This document shows, piece by piece, positions 1 through 9,057 of a stretch of 64,000 bases of DNA. Within the stretch, counting starts at the first letter, position 1. Each line of letters opens with the position of its first letter. Source of the DNA: Actinomycetota bacterium (GTDB taxonomy: Bacteria; Actinomycetota; Actinomycetes; JACCUZ01); contig JAVEDI010000033.1 of NCBI GenBank assembly GCA_030841035.1, positions 1 to 64,000 of the forward strand. The letters are read 5' to 3'. Both the position numbers and the translations under genes were made by a program. The notes beneath the pieces are model-generated. The model did no database searches. It had not been told where the DNA came from and worked only from the letters and a program-made list of their open reading frames with translations.

Positions 1-28
1 CACACTCATCTCCCTCATGTCCAGGGAG

Positions 29-118
29 TGTCAAGAATCAGCCGAAGTAGCTGTCAACCATCAGCCGAAGACCTGTAAAGCCTCAACCGAAGCCCAACTG
101 TCAAGCTTCAGCCGAACC
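29..118. repeat. Four degenerate ~23 bp direct repeats
   Basis: Four copies of a unit close to TGTCAAGNNTCAGCCGAAG begin at 29, 52, 74 and 99, so the spacing is 23, 22 and 25 bp. Copy 3 is the most diverged (TGTAAAG, TCAACCGAAG). The array ends 10 bp before the stop codon of the methyltransferase. Spaced degenerate repeats of this kind are typical of transposase or regulator binding arrays at the end of a mobile element, but no transposase is visible because the window starts here. The function is inferred. Confidence 0.6.
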
Positions 119-127
119 AATACACGC

Positions 128-775
128 TCATCGTCGGAGAACGCTGACCGCGAACTCGGCACCGTCGGTCCACGGGTTGAGGTTCCAGGTCGCAAACCTG
201 TGCTCCAGCACGAAGCCAGCGGTGGTCAGATCGACGTCCAGCCTCTCCAGCGGATAGCCGCGATCGGTGCCCAGACCGATTACGGCCACCCCGCCAGGGA
301 CCAGATGGTCGGCGACGCAGCGCAATACGTCAGCCTCGGTCCCCAGCGCGACGAAGGCCAAGACGTTGCCGGCGATCACGGCGACGTCGAACGCCTCGCG
401 TATGCCAACCGAAGGGAGGTCGAGCACGGCGAGGTCGGCGACCACCCACTGCGGACCGGGATGGTCCTGATGGGCTGCGGCGATGAGCTCGGGGTCGGCA
501 TCAACGCCGACCACGTGATGCCCGCGCGCGTGCAGGATCGCGCCGACGCGACCAGGACCGCATCCGGCGTCGAGGATGCGCGAGCCGGGAGCCGCCAATG
601 CGTCGATGAGGCGTGCCTCGCCCCCCAGGTCGGCTCCCTCGAGGGCCATCGTGCGGAACCGCTCGATGTACCACTGGGAATGACCTGCGGCTGTCTCCGT
701 GACCCACCGCGTCGGGGTCCTCAGTGCATGGTGGTGCCCCGTTGGCGCCGGGCTGCTCGTGCTCGGGGGACTCAT
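128..775 (-). CDS. Class I SAM-dependent methyltransferase
   Basis: About 215 aa. The SAM-binding glycine-rich motif I is clear (ILDAGCGPGRVGAILHARG), followed by an acidic residue at the end of beta 2 (VVGVDADPE) and the motif IV region DVAVIAGNVLAF, so this is a Rossmann-fold methyltransferase of the small-molecule type. The substrate cannot be read from the sequence. The start ATG at 775 overlaps the stop of the upstream hemerythrin gene by 4 bp (ATGA). A longer frame beginning at 847 would run deep inside that gene and was not used. The two genes form an operon pointing away from the nitrate reductase genes. Confidence 0.85.
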   Translation of the reverse strand: MSPPSTSSPAPTGHHHALRTPTRWVTETAAGHSQWYIERFRTMALEGADLGGEARLIDALAAPGSRILDAGCGPGRVGAILHARGHHVVGVDADPELIAAAHQDHPGPQWVVADLAVLDLPSVGIREAFDVAVIAGNVLAFVALGTEADVLRCVADHLVPGGVAVIGLGTDRGYPLERLDVDLTTAGFVLEHRFATWNLNPWTDGAEFAVSVLRR

Positions 776-1281
776 CGGGCGCCACCTCCCACCGTTGTGG
801 CAACGCCGCTGCCGACGCGAAGCCTGACTGCCTCGAGGTGATCCCATTCGGTCGGGTCGAGAGTGGCAAGGGCGGCCGGGAACAATCCGTCCTGTTCCTT
901 GATGATGTGCTCGCGTAACACCGACAAAGCATGCTCGAGCCGCTCGGGCCAGGTCGGGTCGTCGGGCGTCCCGTCTGCGGATTCCGTGAGGACGCCCTCG
1001 ATGAGTCGGTGCTCTGAGAGCAGGTCGTGCACGTGATCGCCGAACTCCGCCGCCATCGCCGGGAAGAGCGCCTCCTCCTCGACGCTGGTGTGCGGGACCA
1101 GGACGGTCGACATGGCACGGGTGAGGTCAGCTGCCGCGTGCAGGTCCCCGGCCAGGAGCGCGCGGCAGGCCCGCCCGCTCAGGTTCACGAGTACATCGTG
1201 CTCGGCGGTGAGGTCCGCGATAGTGACCAGGTCCCGGCAACCGCAGTACTCGCACACGTGGACTCCTTCGGGGGACGACAC
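772..1281 (-). CDS. Hemerythrin HHE-domain protein with N-terminal CxxCxC
   Basis: 169 aa. After a short N-terminal Cys motif (CEYCGC, residues ~10-15) comes a four-helix hemerythrin-like domain carrying the diiron ligand pattern: H in TAEHDVL, HTSVEEE (HxxxE), H in LSEHRLIE and HIIKEQ (HxxxE). Hemerythrin-like proteins bind a diiron centre and act in O2, NO or iron sensing and storage. The Cys cluster could bind Zn or Fe, but this is inference. The gene is translationally coupled to the methyltransferase downstream and diverges from the nar block, which would suit a role in sensing oxygen or nitrogen oxides; the link is only by position. Confidence 0.85.
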   Translation of the reverse strand: MSSPEGVHVCEYCGCRDLVTIADLTAEHDVLVNLSGRACRALLAGDLHAAADLTRAMSTVLVPHTSVEEEALFPAMAAEFGDHVHDLLSEHRLIEGVLTESADGTPDDPTWPERLEHALSVLREHIIKEQDGLFPAALATLDPTEWDHLEAVRLRVGSGVATTVGGGAR

Positions 1282-1368
1282 GGGTCCGTTCCGCTACACG
1301 TCAGGCTCGCGCGGACCCGGTGCCAGCAACAGAGTCCGTGGACGCGCCCGATCGGGACCAAAGGCCCT

Positions 1369-1409
1369 GGTTCACACCAGTGAAGTGGGAGAATTTGTAT
1401 TTGTGAACC
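1369..1409. promoter_or_regulatory. Inverted repeat GGTTCACA-N25-TGTGAACC
   Basis: Perfect 8 bp arms at 1369-1376 and 1402-1409 lie in the divergent region between the hemerythrin gene and the regulator remnant. The right arm overlaps the GTG start at 1403. An autoregulatory operator is plausible, but the 25 bp spacer is long and the cognate regulator looks broken. Confidence 0.4.
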
Positions 1410-1770
1410 CTACCGCTGCGCCGGTCCCCCAGAGCAGCCGCGAGCGCGTCCTGGCCTTTCTGCGAGCCAGCGAGACCCCGCTGGGCGTCGCGGCGGTCAC
1501 CGTTGCGACAGGCCTGTCGGCGAACGCGGTCCGCTTCCACATGCAGAACCTCCTGGGCTCCGGCGCCGTACGAGCGGCGGTCGACACTGGGCGCGCTCCC
1601 TGCCGCCAGCCGGCTGGTCCGAGGCGTCGTACGCAGACCCGATCAATGCCGTGTCCACGCTGTTCGCGAACAGCGGCTTCGACCCGAAACCTGGCATCGA
1701 CGGTCAGACCTTGGAGTTGCACCGGTGCCCGCGCACGTGGCGCCTCCATCACCTCGACCGAGGAGCACTC
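1403..1770 (+). pseudogene. Decayed ArsR-like winged-helix regulator
   Basis: From GTG 1403 the frame encodes an intact-looking helix-turn-helix region (SSRERVLAFLRASETPLGV, then TGLSANAVRFHMQNLLGSG). After about residue 60 the coding sense jumps to another frame. Frame 1 from ~1582 reads GRHWARSLP and then LFANSGFDPKPGIDGQTLEL followed by HRCP, which matches the C-terminal part of the same regulator family. About 70-80 central residues are missing and the last segment after HRCP is lost. The simplest reading is an internal deletion with frameshift, leaving a non-functional remnant just upstream of narK. The original target is unknown, but the position suggests control of the nar genes. Confidence 0.65.
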
Positions 1771-1773
1771 GCC

Positions 1774-2997
1774 GTGTCCACCCACCCGACCGTCTCGCCA
1801 CCAGCCTCAGTCGCCATGTCCTCCCGCACGCCGGCCGTCATGCTGGGGCTGGCCACCGCCGGGTTCGCCGTCAACTTCTGGGCCTGGGCGCTACTGAGCC
1901 CGCTGGCCTCGGGCCTCAAAGACACCCTGCACCTCACCTCATTTCAGCAGGCGCTGACCGTGGCCGTCCCGGTGATCGTGGGGGCACTTGGCCGCATCCC
2001 GGTCGGGGCACTGACCGACCGCCTCGGCGGCCGGGTGATGTTCCCAGCCGTCTCCTTCGCAACGATCCTGCCGGTCCTCTACCTCGGACTCATCGGACAC
2101 AAGTCCTTCGCCGGTCTCCTCGTCGGAGGCTTCTTCCTCGGCATCGCAGGCACCGCCTTCGCCGTGGGAGTGCCCATGGTCAGCGGGTGGTTCGCAGCTG
2201 CCCGGCGCGGCACAGCCATCGGGATCTTCGGTGCCGGGATGGGTGGCACGGCCGTCAGCGCGCTGACGACGGTCAAGCTGTCAACCGCGCACGGCTTCGC
2301 GGCGCCGTTCGTGCTCACCGCCATCGTGCTCGCGGTGTACGGCGTCCTTGCCATGGTGGTGCTGCGTGACGCACCCCACCGCGCCATGCCGACGGGCAAG
2401 TTGGCGGTGCGCCTCGGCGCTGCGTTGCGCCTGCCGATCACCTGGCAGGCCTCGGCGCTCTACGCAGTGACCTTCGGCGGCTACGTCGCGTTCTCGGTGT
2501 ACTTGCCGACCTACCTGAAGAGCGGCTACGCCCTGACTCAGACCGACGCCGCGAACCGGATGGCCGGCTTCGTCCTCGTCGCTGTCCTGCTGCGGCCGAT
2601 CGGTGGCTGGATGTCCGACCGGTTCGGATCGGTCCCCGTGCTCGTCGGCTCGCTCGCGGCCGTCGTGCTCGGCGCCGCACTACAGGCCTCGACACCGGCG
2701 CTCGCCCCGCTCGGGACGATCACGTTCCTTTCGATGGCTGCCGCACTCGGCGCCGGCGCCGGCGCAGTATTCGCCCTGGTCGCGAAGCGCAGCCCCGCGG
2801 ACATGGTCGGCGGCGTGACTGGCGTGGTGGGAGCCGCCGGTGGTCTGGGCGGTTTCATCCCGCCGCTGCTGATGGGCTCGATCTACGGTCGGTCCGGGTC
2901 CTACGCCGTAGGCCTGATGCTGCTCTCGCTGGTCGCGTTGTTCGCTCTGGCCTATACGGTGACCATCGTGCGCCGACCAGTGGTGTCCCCCGCATGA
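1774..2997 (+). CDS. narK: Nitrate/nitrite MFS transporter (NarK type)
   Basis: About 407 aa with 12 predicted membrane segments. The nitrate/nitrite porter signatures are present: GALGRIPVGALTDRLGGR after helix 2 with the substrate-binding Arg, and glycine-rich GAGAGAVFALVAKRSP and GVVGAAGGLGGF in the second half. It should import nitrate or exchange it for nitrite across the cytoplasmic membrane. The start chosen is GTG 1774, which has GAGGAG at 1760-1765 with 8 nt spacing. The open frame extends further upstream only because it runs through the regulator remnant. The stop overlaps the narG start by 4 bp, so the transporter leads the respiratory operon. Confidence 0.93.
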   Translation: MSTHPTVSPPASVAMSSRTPAVMLGLATAGFAVNFWAWALLSPLASGLKDTLHLTSFQQALTVAVPVIVGALGRIPVGALTDRLGGRVMFPAVSFATILPVLYLGLIGHKSFAGLLVGGFFLGIAGTAFAVGVPMVSGWFAAARRGTAIGIFGAGMGGTAVSALTTVKLSTAHGFAAPFVLTAIVLAVYGVLAMVVLRDAPHRAMPTGKLAVRLGAALRLPITWQASALYAVTFGGYVAFSVYLPTYLKSGYALTQTDAANRMAGFVLVAVLLRPIGGWMSDRFGSVPVLVGSLAAVVLGAALQASTPALAPLGTITFLSMAAALGAGAGAVFALVAKRSPADMVGGVTGVVGAAGGLGGFIPPLLMGSIYGRSGSYAVGLMLLSLVALFALAYTVTIVRRPVVSPA

Positions 2998-5900
2998 CCA
3001 AGCGAAGCCGCTCCGCACGTCCGCGCATGGACGACGACATCAGCGAAGCGCTCGTTCGCACCCGCCGGTTCTTCACGAAGGCTGAGGTGTCACCAGACCT
3101 TCGAACCTTGCATCGCAAGGGCGGCCGGGAAGCCGACGCCTTCTACCGGGACCGCTGGAGCCACGACAAGGTCGTGCGCTCGACTCACGGCGTGAACTGC
3201 ACTGGCTCATGCTCGTGGAAGGTCTACGTCAAGGACGGCATCATCACCTGGGAGTCGCAGCAGACCGACTACCCGTCCGTGGGGCCGGACAGCCCAGAGT
3301 ACGAACCGCGCGGCTGCCCTCGCGGCGCTGCCTTCTCCTGGTACACCTACTCCCCCACACGGGTGCGATATCCCTATGTCCGCGGCGTCCTTCTGGAGAT
3401 GTACCGCGAGGCAAAGGCCCGGACCGGCGACCCGGTGCTGGCCTGGGCGGACATCGTGTCCGATCCCCCACGGTCCCGTCGCTACAAGCGCGCTCGCGGC
3501 AAGGGCGGGCTGGTGCGCGCGACGTGGGAGGAAGCAACCGAGATCGTCGCCGCGGCTCACGTCTACACGATCAAGCGGTTCGGCCCGGACCGGGTCGCCG
3601 GTTTCTCGCCGATCCCGGCAATGTCGATGGTCTCCCATGCGTCCGGCTCGCGGTTCGTCTCGCTCATCGGCGGCACGATGCTGTCGTTCTACGACTGGTA
3701 CGCCGACCTTCCCGTTGCCTCTCCACAGGTTTTCGGCGACCAGACCGACGTTCCGGAGTCCGGCGACTGGTGGGACGCGGGCTACCTGATCATGTGGGGC
3801 TCGAACGTCCCCGTCACTCGCACGCCGGACGCGCACTGGATGGCCGAGGCGCGCTACCGCGGACAGAAGGTCGTCGCGGTCGCCCCCGACTACGCCGACA
3901 ACGTGAAGTTCGCCGACGAGTGGCTCGCCGTGCAACCAGGCACCGACGGGGCACTCGCGATGGCCATGGGCCACGTCACATTGAAGGAGTTCTTCGTCGA
4001 CCGGCAGGTCCCCTACTTCACCGAGTATGTGAAGAAGTACACGGACCTGCCGTTCCTTGTTCGGCTCGAGGAGCGTGACGGGACCTATTTCGCTGGGAAG
4101 TTCCTCACCGCGTCCGACCTCACGGACGAGCAGGAGGCCGAGCACGCCGAGTTCAAGACCGTGCTGTTGGATTCCGCGACCGGAGCGCCCGTGGTGCCTA
4201 ACGGCTCGCTCGGCTTCCGCTTCGGCCCGGAGGGGGCCGGGCGCTGGAACCTCGACCTGGCCGAGATCGACCCGTTGCTGTCTGCAGCCGGCGGAGCTCT
4301 GGACGCGGTCGCCGTTCAGCTGCCGCGCTTCGACGCGCCCGACGGCTCCGCGGCGGCCCTCCAGCGCGGTGTGCCGGTCCGACGGGTGAATGGGCATCTG
4401 GTGACGACGGTGTACGACCTGATGCTGGCGCAGTACGGCGTCAAACGCGACGGCCTGCCCGGGACTTGGCCAAGCGGGTATGACGACGCCGACGAGCCCT
4501 ACACACCGGCCTGGCAGGAGACGATCACCGGCGTGCCGGCCGCGAAGGCCGAGCGCATCGGGCGTGAGTTCGCCGCGAACGCCGAGGAGTCCAGAGGCCG
4601 GTCGATGATCCTGATGGGCGCCGGCACCAACCACTGGTTCCACTCCGACACGATCTATCGCGGCTTCCTCGCCCTGACCACGCTCACCGGTTGCCAGGGC
4701 GTCAACGGCGGGGGTTGGGCGCACTATGTCGGGCAGGAGAAGTGCCGGCCGGTCACGGGCTGGGCACAGCTGGCGTCCGCGCTCGACTGGTCCCGTCCAC
4801 CGCGGCAGATGATCCAGACCGCGTTCTGGTACCTGCACACCGACCAGTTCCGCTATGACCAGTTCGGCGCCGACACCCTTGCTGCGACCACCGGCGAGGG
4901 ACAGCTGGCTGGCAAGACGACCGCCGACATCATTGCCCAGTCCGCCCGGATGGGTTGGATGCCGTCCCATCCCACCTTCGACCGGAACCCGCTCACCCTG
5001 GCTGACGACGCCGAGGCTTCGGGCGCGTCGGTCGGCGACTACGTCGTCGACCAGCTCAGGTCCGGTGACCTGCGGTTCGCCTGCGAGGACCCAGACGGGG
5101 AGAACAACTACCCGCGCGTGCTCACGATCTGGCGGGCGAACCTGCTCGGCTCGTCGGGCAAGGGCAGCGAGTACTTCCTCAAGCACCTGCTGGGCACCGA
5201 CTCCTCGGTCCGCGCGACCGAGACCCCACCCGAGGCTCGACCGAAGGACGTCGTCTGGCGCGACGAAGCGCCCGACGGGAAGCTCGACCTCTTGCTGACG
5301 CTGGACTTCAGGATGACCAGCACCACCATCTTCTCCGACGTCGTCCTCCCGGCAGCGACCTGGTACGAGAAGCACGACCTGAACACGACCGACATGCATC
5401 CGTTCATCCACTCGTTCAACCCCGCGATATCGCCTCCGTGGCAGACCCGCACCGACTGGGACGCGTTCCAGGCCATCGCCCAGGCATTCAGCCGTTTGGC
5501 CGAGAAGCATCTGGGTGTCCGGCGCGACGTGGTCGCCGTCCCGCTGCTGCACGACACCCCGGACGCGATGGCCAACCCGCACGGCATCGTCGCCGACTGG
5601 AAGGCAGGCGACTGCGAACCGATCCCCGGCAAGACGATGCCCAAGCTGGTGGTCGTAGAACGGGACTATCCCGCGGTCGCAGCGAAGATGTCGGCACTCG
5701 GGCCGCTCATGGAAACCCTTGGCGCCACGACCAAAGGCGTCACCTACGACGTCAGCAAAGAGGTCGGCTACCTACGGCGCAAGAACGGAGCCGTGCGCGG
5801 TGGGCCGGCGGACGGACGGCCGTCATTGCGACGGGACATCGACGCCTGCGAGATGATCCTCGCGTTGTCGGGCACCACGAACGGTCAGCTGGCGACCCAA

Positions 5901-6695
5901 GGGTTCCGCACCCTTGAGAAGCGAACCGGCCAACCGATGGCCGACCTCGCGGCCGAGCACGAAGGCAAGCAGATCACCTTCGCCGACACCCAGGCCCGGC
6001 CAGTGCCTGTCATCACCTCCCCGGAATGGTCGGGGTCGGAGACGGGCGGGCGCCGATACTCGCCGTTCACCATCAACGTCGAGCGGCTCAAGCCCTGGCA
6101 CACGCTGACCGGTCGGCAGCACTTCTACCTCGACCACGACTGGATGACCGAGCTCGGCGAGGGGCTGCCGGTGTTCCGGCCACCGCTGAACATGAGCATG
6201 TTGTTCGGCGAACCGCGGATCGGTGAGACCGGTGAGCTGGGACTGACGGTTCGTTATCTGACTCCGCACAACAAGTGGTCAATCCACTCCGAATATCAGG
6301 ACAACCTGTTCATGCTCAGCCTGTCCCGCGGTGGGCAGGTCATCTGGATGAGCAAGGAGGACGCCGTCAAGATCGGCGTGCACGACAACGACTGGATCGA
6401 GGCGGTCAACCGCAACGGTGTCGTCGTGGCTCGGGCGATCGTGTCGCACCGGATGCCGGAGGGCACCGTGTATATGCATCACGCGCAGGACCGGCTCATC
6501 GACGTACCGCGCAGCGAGACGAACGGGAAGCGCGGCGGCGTACATAACTCGCTCACCCGGCTGCTTATCAAACCGACCCATCTCGTCGGCGGCTACGCCC
6601 AGCTGTCCTTCGCCTTCAACTACCTCGGGCCAACCGGAAACCAACGTGACGAAGTCACCGTCATCCGCCGACGCAGCCAAGAGGTGGAGTACTGA
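2994..6695 (+). CDS. narG: Respiratory nitrate reductase, alpha subunit
   Basis: 1233 aa, the usual NarG length. It is the molybdenum bis-MGD catalytic subunit that reduces nitrate to nitrite on the cytoplasmic face of the membrane. The FS0 [4Fe-4S] ligand set is visible as His65, Cys69 and Cys73 (HGVNCTGSC) with Cys108 in RGCPRG. Asp252 in the conserved DQTDVPE block corresponds to the Mo-ligating Asp of Escherichia coli NarG. No Tat signal peptide is apparent, as expected for the cytoplasm-facing enzyme. It overlaps narK by 4 bp and meets narH at TGATG. Intact over the full length. Confidence 0.97.
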   Translation: MTKRSRSARPRMDDDISEALVRTRRFFTKAEVSPDLRTLHRKGGREADAFYRDRWSHDKVVRSTHGVNCTGSCSWKVYVKDGIITWESQQTDYPSVGPDSPEYEPRGCPRGAAFSWYTYSPTRVRYPYVRGVLLEMYREAKARTGDPVLAWADIVSDPPRSRRYKRARGKGGLVRATWEEATEIVAAAHVYTIKRFGPDRVAGFSPIPAMSMVSHASGSRFVSLIGGTMLSFYDWYADLPVASPQVFGDQTDVPESGDWWDAGYLIMWGSNVPVTRTPDAHWMAEARYRGQKVVAVAPDYADNVKFADEWLAVQPGTDGALAMAMGHVTLKEFFVDRQVPYFTEYVKKYTDLPFLVRLEERDGTYFAGKFLTASDLTDEQEAEHAEFKTVLLDSATGAPVVPNGSLGFRFGPEGAGRWNLDLAEIDPLLSAAGGALDAVAVQLPRFDAPDGSAAALQRGVPVRRVNGHLVTTVYDLMLAQYGVKRDGLPGTWPSGYDDADEPYTPAWQETITGVPAAKAERIGREFAANAEESRGRSMILMGAGTNHWFHSDTIYRGFLALTTLTGCQGVNGGGWAHYVGQEKCRPVTGWAQLASALDWSRPPRQMIQTAFWYLHTDQFRYDQFGADTLAATTGEGQLAGKTTADIIAQSARMGWMPSHPTFDRNPLTLADDAEASGASVGDYVVDQLRSGDLRFACEDPDGENNYPRVLTIWRANLLGSSGKGSEYFLKHLLGTDSSVRATETPPEARPKDVVWRDEAPDGKLDLLLTLDFRMTSTTIFSDVVLPAATWYEKHDLNTTDMHPFIHSFNPAISPPWQTRTDWDAFQAIAQAFSRLAEKHLGVRRDVVAVPLLHDTPDAMANPHGIVADWKAGDCEPIPGKTMPKLVVVERDYPAVAAKMSALGPLMETLGATTKGVTYDVSKEVGYLRRKNGAVRGGPADGRPSLRRDIDACEMILALSGTTNGQLATQGFRTLEKRTGQPMADLAAEHEGKQITFADTQARPVPVITSPEWSGSETGGRRYSPFTINVERLKPWHTLTGRQHFYLDHDWMTELGEGLPVFRPPLNMSMLFGEPRIGETGELGLTVRYLTPHNKWSIHSEYQDNLFMLSLSRGGQVIWMSKEDAVKIGVHDNDWIEAVNRNGVVVARAIVSHRMPEGTVYMHHAQDRLIDVPRSETNGKRGGVHNSLTRLLIKPTHLVGGYAQLSFAFNYLGPTGNQRDEVTVIRRRSQEVEY

Positions 6696-8383
6696 TGCGG
6701 GTCATGGCCCAGATGGCGATGGTGATGAACCTCGACAAGTGCATCGGCTGTCACACCTGCTCGGTCACCTGCAAGCAAGCGTGGACCAACCGCAGCGGAG
6801 TCGAGTACGTGTGGTTCAACAACGTCGAGACACGCCCCGGCCAGGGCTACCCGCGCCGGTATGAGGACCAGGAGAAGTGGCGCGGCGGCTGGATCCTGAA
6901 CAAGCGCGGCCGCTTGGCACTTAGGGGCGGCGGCCGGCTGCGCAAGCTGCTGACCATCTTCTCCAACCCGACGCTTCCCGGCCTCGACGACTACTACGAG
7001 CCGTGGACCTACGACTACGACACCCTCACGAACGCGCCACTGCAGGAACACACGCCGGTCGCCCGCCCCAAGTCGCTGATCTCCGGCAAGGACATGAAGA
7101 TCGAGTGGTCGGCCAACTGGGACGACGACCTCGGCGGATCACCCGACCACGGCGACAAAGACGTCCTGCTCAAGAACATCGCCGACAAGGTGAAGTTCGA
7201 GTTCGAGCAAACCTTCATGTTCTATCTGCCGCGCATCTGCGAGCACTGCCTGAACCCGTCCTGCGCCGCATCCTGCCCGTCCGGAGCGATCTACAAGAGA
7301 TCCGAGGACGGCATCGTGCTCGTCGACCAGGACCGCTGCCGCGGCTGGCGGCAATGCGTGAGCGGCTGCCCGTACAAGAAGATCTACTTCAACCACCGCA
7401 CCGGAAAAGCAGAGAAGTGCACCTTCTGCTACCCACGCATCGAGGTCGGCATCCCCACGGTGTGCTCCGAGACCTGCGTCGGACGGCTCCGCTACATCGG
7501 CCTGATCCTGTACGACGCCGACAAGGTACTCGAAGCGGCGTCCACCGAGGACGACCACGACCTCTACGAGGCACAACGATCGGTCTTCCTCGACCCCGAC
7601 GACCCCGAGGTAGTCCGCGCCGCCGAACAGGCCGGCATCCCACGCGACTGGATCGACGCAGCCCAGCGCTCGCCCATCCACGCTCTGATCAACACGTTCA
7701 AGGTTGCGCTGCCGCTACATCCGGAGTACCGGACGCTGCCGATGGTCTGGTACATCCCACCCCTGTCGCCGGTCGTCGACGTCATCAAGGACACCGGTTT
7801 CGACGCGGAGGACAAAGGCAACCTGTTCGCCGCGATCGATGCGCTACGCATTCCGATCGAATACCTCGCCGAACTGTTCACAGCAGGAGAGGTCGCCCCA
7901 GTGGACGCGGTGCTGCACAAGCTCGCCGCGATGCGCTCGTACATGCGCGACATCAACATGGGGCGCGATCCCGACGAGAGCATCGCCACTGCGGTCGGCA
8001 TGACAGGCGAGCAGATGTACGACATGTACCGGCTGCTCGCCATCGCGAAGTACGACGAGCGCTACGTCATCCCCCCGGCGCACGCCGAACAGGCACATTC
8101 CCTCGAGGAGCTCGCGACCGAATGCAGCCTCGACTACGACGGCGGCCCCGGGATGGGGGGCTCCGGTCCGTTCGGCGAAGGATCGGGCGCCACGCCGCCG
8201 GTCTCGGTGGAGAACTTCCAGATGCTGCAGGTCCGCCAGACCAGCGACTCGATCGTCGCGCCCGCCGACAAGGCGAGCAGGGTCAACCTGCTCAACTGGG
8301 ACGGGCGTGGTGCCCCCGAAGGGCTCTTCCCGCCTCGAGATCCTGACCCTGACGCAGCTGCGACCGCGGGTGACCGCTCGTGA
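6695..8383 (+). CDS. narH: Respiratory nitrate reductase, beta subunit
   Basis: 562 aa iron-sulfur electron-transfer subunit carrying electrons from NarI haems to NarG. Four ferredoxin-like Cys clusters are seen: CIGCHTC plus a following C at the N-terminus; CEHCLNPSCAASC; CRGWRQC with the third Cys replaced by Trp, the hallmark of the [3Fe-4S] cluster in NarH; and CTFC with a later C. The start ATG 6695 shares its first base with the narG stop and has GGTGGAG 5 nt upstream. A second ATG at 6704 is possible but poorly spaced. The C-terminus ends in a 4 bp overlap with narJ. Confidence 0.97.
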   Translation: MRVMAQMAMVMNLDKCIGCHTCSVTCKQAWTNRSGVEYVWFNNVETRPGQGYPRRYEDQEKWRGGWILNKRGRLALRGGGRLRKLLTIFSNPTLPGLDDYYEPWTYDYDTLTNAPLQEHTPVARPKSLISGKDMKIEWSANWDDDLGGSPDHGDKDVLLKNIADKVKFEFEQTFMFYLPRICEHCLNPSCAASCPSGAIYKRSEDGIVLVDQDRCRGWRQCVSGCPYKKIYFNHRTGKAEKCTFCYPRIEVGIPTVCSETCVGRLRYIGLILYDADKVLEAASTEDDHDLYEAQRSVFLDPDDPEVVRAAEQAGIPRDWIDAAQRSPIHALINTFKVALPLHPEYRTLPMVWYIPPLSPVVDVIKDTGFDAEDKGNLFAAIDALRIPIEYLAELFTAGEVAPVDAVLHKLAAMRSYMRDINMGRDPDESIATAVGMTGEQMYDMYRLLAIAKYDERYVIPPAHAEQAHSLEELATECSLDYDGGPGMGGSGPFGEGSGATPPVSVENFQMLQVRQTSDSIVAPADKASRVNLLNWDGRGAPEGLFPPRDPDPDAAATAGDRS

Positions 8384-9057
8384 GGCGCGACCGCACCGCG
8401 AGCGACGCGGCGACCTGGCAGATCACGTCGGTCCTGCTCGGCTACCCCGACGAAGACCTGCGCGCCACCTTCCCGGTGCTCAGGAATGAGGTGAGCCGAC
8501 TCCCGGCAAGGACCGGCGAGCCATTGACCCGCTTCCTCGCGCACGCCCAGGCCACGCCCGCACTGCAGCTCGCCGAGCACTTCGTCGAGACCTTCGACCA
8601 TCGTCGCCGCTGTTGCCTCTACCTCACCTACTACGCCCACGGCGACACCCGCAAACGGGGCATGGCCCTGCTGGAGTTCAAATCCGCCTACCGGCGCGTC
8701 GGACTCGAGCTCGGGCCTGATGAGCTGCCCGATCACTTGGCGGTCGTCCTGGAGTACGCCGCGACCGACCCGGTCGGCGGGCGCCAACTGCTCCTCGACC
8801 ACCGTGCCGGAATCGAGTTGCTGCGCATGGCACTGGAAGACGCCACGTCGCCGTACGCCGACGTGCTCCGCGCCATCGTCTCTACCCTGCCCGCGCTCGC
8901 CGGCGACGAGCGCGAGGCAGTCCACCGGCTCGCTGTGCAAGGCCCACCCACCGAGGAGGTCGGGCTCGCCCCCTTCGCGCCCCCGGAGTCGATGCCCGTG
9001 GCGCTGCCGTTCCCGACCACCCGCCAGGTTGACCTGACCGGGGGAACGCGCCGATGA
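8380..9057 (+). CDS. narJ: Nitrate reductase assembly chaperone (delta subunit)
   Basis: 225 aa, within the normal range for NarJ/TorD-family chaperones. The all-helical N-terminal signature LLGYPDEDLRATFPVL and the region LYLTYYAHGDTRKRG match NarJ. The protein binds apo-NarG and assists Mo cofactor insertion and membrane anchoring; it is not part of the final enzyme. GTG 8380 overlaps the narH stop (GTGA), and the gene overlaps narI by 4 bp. There is a Pro/Gly-rich tail after residue ~200. Confidence 0.93.
   Translation: MRRDRTASDAATWQITSVLLGYPDEDLRATFPVLRNEVSRLPARTGEPLTRFLAHAQATPALQLAEHFVETFDHRRRCCLYLTYYAHGDTRKRGMALLEFKSAYRRVGLELGPDELPDHLAVVLEYAATDPVGGRQLLLDHRAGIELLRMALEDATSPYADVLRAIVSTLPALAGDEREAVHRLAVQGPPTEEVGLAPFAPPESMPVALPFPTTRQVDLTGGTRR

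Noticed and set aside
1-127. CRISPR array from the left-edge repeats
   Set aside because: Units are degenerate, contiguous at 22-25 bp and lack constant-length unique spacers.
1651-1773. Start of NarK at ATG 1651
   Set aside because: Residues 1-41 of that frame match the C-terminal part of the broken regulator, not a transporter; GTG 1774 has GAGGAG at good spacing.
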